Shown here in pieces: positions 59,307 through 64,000 of a DNA stretch of 64,000 nucleotides. Numbering within the stretch: position 1 is the first letter of the stretch; each line of letters begins with the position of its first letter. The notes under the pieces were generated by a model. That model was not told the origin of the DNA and did not search any database. It saw only the letters and a program-made list of their open reading frames with translations. This DNA comes from Candidatus Woesearchaeota archaeon (GTDB lineage Archaea; Nanobdellota; Nanobdellia; Woesearchaeales; WJKL01): assembly GCA_019322435.1 (NCBI GenBank), contig JAHWIR010000014.1, forward strand, positions 1 to 64,000, read 5' to 3'. Position numbers and translations under genes: made by a program.

Positions 59307-61749
59307 CCAGCTTGCTCTGGTCTCCAGCAATCAGATCATCTTTCTTGAATCCTAAAACATCAAATATCCTCTCAACAGAAGGTATCACCTGGTGGTTGAT
59401 GTAGTAGTTGGCGTCATAGCCGCCTTTTTCAACTTCTTCAACCAGTTTTGCTTTATCTCTTATCTTTCCAGCACCTTCTGTAATAATGAACTTTATCATG
59501 CTTCCTGCCCCCACATCCTCTCCTTTGTTTTTCATTCTCTGCGCAACAGCAACATGAGGCCCGATTGAAGTATATTGCTCAATCTCTTGCCTCAATTGAG
59601 TATAGATAACAACTTTCTCATTAGGGATATTCTTATCCTTCAGGTCAATGACAACCTGCCTGACATACTTAACAGCTTTTGGCAAATCTCGCTCTTTCAG
59701 GATTATATTTAATACCTCTTTCTGCACTTCTTTTGCAATAAAGCTCCAGTTCCTCCTCACTGTCTCAAAACCAGTTATCTTTACAACGCCTTTATCATCC
59801 ATCAAAGCATACTTCTTCTTTGCTCCGTATTCTCCCATCTTTGCAGAGACAAATATTCCAGATGGATACAGTCCTTCATATTCCAGTTCCATCAGTCCAG
59901 GCAGGCCTGCATTTATCTTCTCAATCAGCTTCAAAGCATCCTCTTTTTTCTTCTCTCCTAAAAGCATGAATATTGAATCTGTATCAGAATATAATATCTC
60001 AAAATCCTTTTCCTTGGCAGCATCAATAACCTTGTGGATATAATGCCTTCCATAGGCTGTTACAGACTGCGCGCATTCAAAGCAGTACCATCTTGCTCCA
60101 AAAAATCCTAAGTAGCCGTAAAAAGAGTTTGCCAGTAATTTTAGGCTCTCGCTTCTTGCATTAAGCATAGGATCTTCTTTATCCTTCAGCATCTCCTTGA
60201 TTCTCATCCTGTGTGTTATCAGATTCTCCACAATAGAAGGCAAAAATCCTTTTGTATTCTTGCAGAACCAGTATTTTTTCTCTTCTGTTGGAGCATACTC
60301 TGCTTTGTCCTTGCAGCAGCCGCAGTTCAATGTTGAAGGCCCGATATTATGCGAGCCGATTATAGTAGGATACAGGCTTCTGAAATCAAATATTGCAATG
60401 TCCTTGTACAGTCCGGGCTTTGGCTCAAACACAAAAGCTCCTTTATATCTTCTGTTCCTTCTCTCGCTTATCTCTTCATAATGAGGCTTGTTAGGAGCCA
60501 GTTCATTGAACTCCTTTGTCTGCTTCATAATATACCATTCAACTAATTGTGAAAAACTCATTCTAGAAACTTCATATATGGCCTGTCCGACAATCCTTAC
60601 CATCTCTTCAACATTTGGAAATACTTTCATGCATAGATCATATGTAAGATTAGCATCCTTTAGATTATATTCGCAGAACTTCTCTAATTCCTTTACATCT
60701 TTATCCCATGCAACAGCCAGATTGTCAATATCAACCTCTATCTTCTTCTCTCCAAGTATCTCAGCAGCAACATTGTCAAGGCTGTAAGAATCAGTATCCA
60801 GCCCTCTTCCCATTATCTTAATAATGAACTTGAACACATCCAGATGCACAATACCAGTGATCTGTACTGATTCTGACCTTCCTTTCTTAAAATTCAGTTT
60901 AGAATAATCCAGCCCAATATCCAGATTAATATTATACTTCTTTGCCCTTGTTATGATATATGGAAGGTCAAATCCGTCTGAATAATATCCAGTCAAAATA
61001 TCAGGCTTATATTTCTCAACAACTTCCTTGAATTTATTGATAAGCTCCAGCTCTCCGTCAACAAACTCAATATAATCCTTGTCAGTCTTAAACCTCTTCC
61101 ATGTTATGACCTTCCTGAAATTCTCCCCGTAAAAAGCCAGCATAATGATAGGATACTGCTCAGGAACATATCTTTTTCCAGCAGGATTATAAGTCTCAAT
61201 ATCAAATGCCAAAACTCTGGGCTTCTTTAAAGTATCAGAACTGAACTGCTCTACTCTCTCTGCCTTGAAACAAGGCACTTTGCTCTTGACCTTGACAAAA
61301 TCCCCTTCAGCTTCAGCCAAAGCCAGTAATGTAATTCCTTTGTCAATCAGATATCTTCTTGTAAAATGAATATCATACTCATTGATGCTCTCAATCATAT
61401 CCCATTCCTTGATAACATCCCTTATGACAGGAACATCAGGAGGAATCTTTACAAATACTTTTACTGCTTTTCTCTTTTTTCCCAGGAATTTCTTGTCAAC
61501 AACCTCTGTTTTACTGACAGCAGCAACCCTCTCCTTTTCCTCAACAGAAATCTTGATAACTTTATCGCAAAAAGAATCAACCTCCTCTTCATCCCTCAAT
61601 AAAACATAAAAATAAGGCTCAAAATCCTCATCAATAACACAGATCTGGTCTCCTTTTGTTGTCCTGCCAAATAGATAGATTGCAGCCTTCTCATGCTCTA
61701 CCTTATAAGTCAAATCCAAAGGATAGAACTGTATCTTGTTTGCCCCCAT
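59287..61749 (-). CDS. polB: DNA polymerase family B
   Basis: Replicative polymerase of 820 aa. Exonuclease I motif FDIETYNP, polymerase motif A FRSLYPTIIGSHN, motif B KLLANSFYGYLGF, motif C YSDTDSIFM are intact. It overlaps the CYTH gene and is followed upstream by a methyltransferase. No intein is seen. Confidence 0.95.
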   Translation of the reverse strand: MGANKIQFYPLDLTYKVEHEKAAIYLFGRTTKGDQICVIDEDFEPYFYVLLRDEEEVDSFCDKVIKISVEEKERVAAVSKTEVVDKKFLGKKRKAVKVFVKIPPDVPVIRDVIKEWDMIESINEYDIHFTRRYLIDKGITLLALAEAEGDFVKVKSKVPCFKAERVEQFSSDTLKKPRVLAFDIETYNPAGKRYVPEQYPIIMLAFYGENFRKVITWKRFKTDKDYIEFVDGELELINKFKEVVEKYKPDILTGYYSDGFDLPYIITRAKKYNINLDIGLDYSKLNFKKGRSESVQITGIVHLDVFKFIIKIMGRGLDTDSYSLDNVAAEILGEKKIEVDIDNLAVAWDKDVKELEKFCEYNLKDANLTYDLCMKVFPNVEEMVRIVGQAIYEVSRMSFSQLVEWYIMKQTKEFNELAPNKPHYEEISERRNRRYKGAFVFEPKPGLYKDIAIFDFRSLYPTIIGSHNIGPSTLNCGCCKDKAEYAPTEEKKYWFCKNTKGFLPSIVENLITHRMRIKEMLKDKEDPMLNARSESLKLLANSFYGYLGFFGARWYCFECAQSVTAYGRHYIHKVIDAAKEKDFEILYSDTDSIFMLLGEKKKEDALKLIEKINAGLPGLMELEYEGLYPSGIFVSAKMGEYGAKKKYALMDDKGVVKITGFETVRRNWSFIAKEVQKEVLNIILKERDLPKAVKYVRQVVIDLKDKNIPNEKVVIYTQLRQEIEQYTSIGPHVAVAQRMKNKGEDVGAGSMIKFIITEGAGKIRDKAKLVEEVEKGGYDANYYINHQVIPSVERIFDVLGFKKDDLIAGDQSKLGEFFEA

Positions 61750-61773
61750 AATGCAGAAAGTAAATATATTTTG

Positions 61774-62418
61774 TTATATAAATGTTGGGTATATAGCGTA
61801 TTTCCTGCAAAAAACATATATCCAAGGATGCGTAGCATGCTTAGGATCTCGTACTACGACATAAGAATCTAAAACAGTAAATCCTGCTTTCTTAACAAAA
61901 TCCACAATCTCTTTTTCATTAAAATATGACCAAAACTTCATAGCTCCCTTATAACGAACATCAGGTTTAAACACCTCTCCTTCTTTTCCTTGCTTTACAG
62001 ATAAGAAAAAGATTCCATCATCCTTTAAAACCCTATATGCTTCTTTGAGTGCTTTCAATAGATTTTTCTTAGGAAGATGTATATAGATAGCATGTGCCCA
62101 TAGCCCATCAAAAGAATTATCTTCAAAATCTAATTTCTTTACATCCATTACTTTAAACTCTGCTTCCTTTACTCTTTTCTTAGCAGTAGCTATCATCTTC
62201 TTTGATAAATCAATACCCATAACCCTAAATCCTTTGTCAATAAATATCCGCGCATCCCTTCCAGGACCACAGCCAACATCCAAAATCAAATCTCCTTTTT
62301 CCATCAAAGAAAGAAACTTTTTTGATTCATCATAAGGATGCGATTTACCTACTCTTCTAATATACTCTTCAACATTCTCATCATAACTTTTGACAGTAAT
62401 CTTTTCGTAGTCTTTCAT
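61774..62418 (-). CDS. SAM-dependent methyltransferase
   Basis: Class I methyltransferase with motif I LILDVGCGPGRDARIF, MGIDLSKKMI, and FEDNSFDGLWAHAIYIHLP. Closest in layout to Methyltransf_11/25 proteins. Substrate unknown. It lies immediately upstream of polB on the same strand. Confidence 0.82.
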   Translation of the reverse strand: MKDYEKITVKSYDENVEEYIRRVGKSHPYDESKKFLSLMEKGDLILDVGCGPGRDARIFIDKGFRVMGIDLSKKMIATAKKRVKEAEFKVMDVKKLDFEDNSFDGLWAHAIYIHLPKKNLLKALKEAYRVLKDDGIFFLSVKQGKEGEVFKPDVRYKGAMKFWSYFNEKEIVDFVKKAGFTVLDSYVVVRDPKHATHPWIYVFCRKYAIYPTFI

Positions 62419-62447
62419 CTTAGAAATAAAAAAGAAAAAAAAGAAAT

Positions 62448-62609
62448 TTAAAGATCTTTAGCCATAACAGTCTTTCTGCCGTTTGCTTCTGCCCTTGCAG
62501 CAGCTGCTTTGACTAATTCTTCAACCTTAGCATTCAATGCCGGAGCCAAATCTCCTGCAACATTGTAGCCAGGAACTACGCTTTTGATTTTTGCTTTTAC
62601 AATTATCAT
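62448..62609 (-). CDS. histone-fold protein, DUF1931-like, 53 aa
   Basis: The pattern DLAPALNAKVEELVKAAAARAEANGRKTVMAKDL fits the C-terminal histone fold of DUF1931 and archaeal histones; only one fold is present. Start ATG 62609 has GAGGTG upstream; a longer frame beginning at 62639 is less likely. May dimerise and bind DNA. Confidence 0.75.
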   Translation of the reverse strand: MIIVKAKIKSVVPGYNVAGDLAPALNAKVEELVKAAAARAEANGRKTVMAKDL

Positions 62610-62670
62610 TGTATACACCTCGCGATATTTATATTTCAAGAAAACTAAAAAGCATTTATAAGCTTTTCGG

Positions 62671-63030
62671 CTAATACCTAAGAATTTGGCCGTTTGGAGC
62701 TGTTTTATAAATATCTACCCTGCTGCCTAATCCCATCCTATCCATAACATGATAATTCTTATTTAGTGTTTCATAACCAAAATGAGAAATCTTTACTATA
62801 AATTTATCTGCCTTTCCCCAGTAACCATCGGGGATTGATTCTACATATGCATAAAGATTACTATCCTCAAATTCTTCTACTCTTAATTCTATATCCTTTT
62901 CTTCAAAAGGCCTGCCCTCCTTATTACGCATTTTGATAGTACCTTTAATAATCTCGTCTTCTAATCGAATGATCTCTTCTTCACTAAGTTCAATATGCAT
63001 TTCAAATGATGCAGTAGAATATGCTCTCAT
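62671..63030 (-). CDS. hypothetical protein, 119 aa
   Basis: Unrecognised soluble protein with an acidic helical N-terminus and a strand-rich C-terminal half. It starts at an ATG with a short AT-rich upstream region and is preceded by the gltX terminator. Confidence 0.6.
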   Translation of the reverse strand: MRAYSTASFEMHIELSEEEIIRLEDEIIKGTIKMRNKEGRPFEEKDIELRVEEFEDSNLYAYVESIPDGYWGKADKFIVKISHFGYETLNKNYHVMDRMGLGSRVDIYKTAPNGQILRY

Positions 63031-63066
63031 AGAAATAGAAATATCTTAGAAATATAAAAAGTTTCA

Positions 63067-63108
63067 CTTCAAAATTTGTAAATTTTGAAGTCTGAAAGCT
63101 TTGCTTTC
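63067..63108 (-). terminator. tandem stem-loops after gltX
   Basis: GAAAGC/GCTTTC with TTT loop (63094-63108) follows the gltX stop, then CTTCAAAATTT/AAATTTTGAAG (63067-63090), then a T-rich stretch on the minus strand. A strong terminator candidate. Confidence 0.65.
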
Positions 63109-63109
63109 T

Positions 63110-64000
63110 TTACCTATGCCCAAACCAGAATCTATTCTTACTATCCAATCTTACAAATCCAACCCTTTCGAACTGGACTATACTGCCTTTCTTCAGCTTT
63201 CCAACCAAAGGCTCGGCCATTCCTTTGACTAATTTCTTGTCATCCATCAGCAATTCAGTCTTGATGTTTCCTTCAGAAGGCAGCCAGTGTATTATCCTGC
63301 TTCCTTTTTCCTTGTATTTTGCATACTCTAAAGAATCAAACACAAACTTCCCATTTTTCTTGACAAAATTCAGGCAGTCCATCAATCTAACTAATTCTCC
63401 ATTCTTTATTGCTTTAAAATCTTCTTCAGAAATCAGGAATTTTTCAGCTGTCTTGAACTTTCTTTTTCCTCTTTTTGGATAATCAGGATGCAGATCTAAT
63501 AAAACTTCCTGCTTAGGGGCTCCTTGTATCTTCACTTCCTTTGGATTTGCAACAAAGAAATATCTGCTTGTTTTATCATCCAAAACTTCTTTATTAAAAT
63601 GATTTAATGATTTGAAGAATTCTTCTTTACTAACTGTCTTGTCTGCTTGACTTAATCCAACATCAACAGCATATTTGATAAAAGCATCTGGTTGATAACC
63701 TCTTCTTTTCAAAGCTAATAAAAAAGGCAATCTAATATCCGACCAATCATCATATTTTCCTTCTTCAATTAAAACTTTTGTTTTTGAACAACTAATTCTT
63801 AAATCAGTAAAATTAATTCTTCCAACATAATATGTTTCAGGAATTTTCTTCTTAAAATAATTATACAAAAACTCTTGTCTTTCACCATTACTCATATGTT
63901 CTTTAGCTCTAATAATATGAGTCATTCCAGATTCAACATCATCAACAAAAACAGCAAGATTCATCAAAGGCCAAACTCTAAATTTTTTTCCTTGCCTTGG
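63110..64000 (-). CDS. gltX: glutamyl-tRNA synthetase, archaeal type, C-terminal part
   Basis: Frame is open to the window edge, so the N-terminal half with the HIGH motif is missing. Present are VWPLMNLAVFVDD, GMTHIIRAKEHM, the KTKVLIEEG motif in the KMSKS region, and a beta-barrel C-terminal half ending in GFVRLD. The anticodon-binding beta-barrels place it with archaeal/eukaryotic GluRS and GlnRS-type enzymes. Confidence 0.93.
   Translation of the reverse strand, partial: PRQGKKFRVWPLMNLAVFVDDVESGMTHIIRAKEHMSNGERQEFLYNYFKKKIPETYYVGRINFTDLRISCSKTKVLIEEGKYDDWSDIRLPFLLALKRRGYQPDAFIKYAVDVGLSQADKTVSKEEFFKSLNHFNKEVLDDKTSRYFFVANPKEVKIQGAPKQEVLLDLHPDYPKRGKRKFKTAEKFLISEEDFKAIKNGELVRLMDCLNFVKKNGKFVFDSLEYAKYKEKGSRIIHWLPSEGNIKTELLMDDKKLVKGMAEPLVGKLKKGSIVQFERVGFVRLDSKNRFWFGHR

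Noticed and set aside
1..64000. CRISPR arrays or transposase/integrase genes
   Set aside because: No regularly spaced repeats and no recognisable Cas, transposase or integrase sequence; the repeats found are only two-copy.

Overview
The window is AT-rich archaeal chromosome, most likely from a small-genome DPANN-type archaeon (Woesearchaeota/Pacearchaeota-like; this placement is inference). The archaeal evidence is the aCPSF1-type termination nuclease, TFB, family B DNA polymerase, Bud32, type II methionine aminopeptidase, archaeal-type Glu/His/Ile-tRNA synthetases, an AMP phosphorylase, intron-bearing tRNA genes, and promoters with a BRE/TATA core close to AAAGGTTTATAAA about 26-28 bp before the start codon. 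Many genes are leaderless; others use a GAGGTGA-like Shine-Dalgarno. Bacterial-looking cargo includes two Lgt paralogues, diaminopimelate dehydrogenase plus decarboxylase, a Doc toxin and a rhodanese lipoprotein. No stretch longer than about 215 bases lacks a gene. There is no CRISPR array, transposase or replication origin that I can recognise.

Layout. 1-5.4 kb: end of aCPSF1, unknown genes, signal peptidase, a probably frameshifted gene, methionine aminopeptidase. 5.5-7.6 kb: a histidyl-tRNA synthetase carrying an N-terminal ribbon-helix-helix DNA-binding domain, next to a Doc/ribbon-helix-helix toxin-antitoxin pair whose promoter is almost identical. 7.6-16.6 kb: a lipoprotein, large lineage-specific and coiled-coil proteins, and Bud32. 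16.8-21 kb: a nucleotidyltransferase-fold protein and a tandem triplet of paralogues separated by duplicated hairpin-bearing spacers. 21-26.5 kb: four tRNA genes (Thr, Leu, Val, Ser; Leu and Val interrupted), membrane proteins, AMP phosphorylase and three very small genes. 26.7-40.6 kb: TFB, DNA repair proteins, kinase-like proteins, PRC-barrel pair, Lgt, a membrane metallopeptidase, secreted proteins, IleRS. 40.7-45.5 kb: cold-shock protein, ferredoxin-thioredoxin reductase and thioredoxin, a membrane thioredoxin-fold protein, an orphan receiver-domain protein. 45.6-49.9 kb: second Lgt, DAP dehydrogenase and decarboxylase, a PfkB kinase. 49.9-53.3 kb: a redox and iron cluster (glutaredoxin, thioredoxin reductase, ferredoxin, ZIP transporter, half-ferritin, superoxide reductase). 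53.3-64 kb: endonuclease III, PP-loop enzyme, membrane and basic proteins, a B12-radical SAM enzyme, PolB, a histone-fold protein, GluRS.

How it works together. The best explained module is redox defence: two separate routes can reduce thioredoxin (ferredoxin through FTR, NADPH through TrxB), alongside superoxide reductase and iron or zinc handling. The lipoprotein module has two Lgt enzymes and two candidate lipoproteins. The most unusual locus is hisS, where a tRNA synthetase seems to have acquired the DNA-binding domain and promoter style of the neighbouring toxin-antitoxin system. Several short structured repeats, two of them with compensatory base changes, mark intergenic RNA elements that protein annotation would miss.
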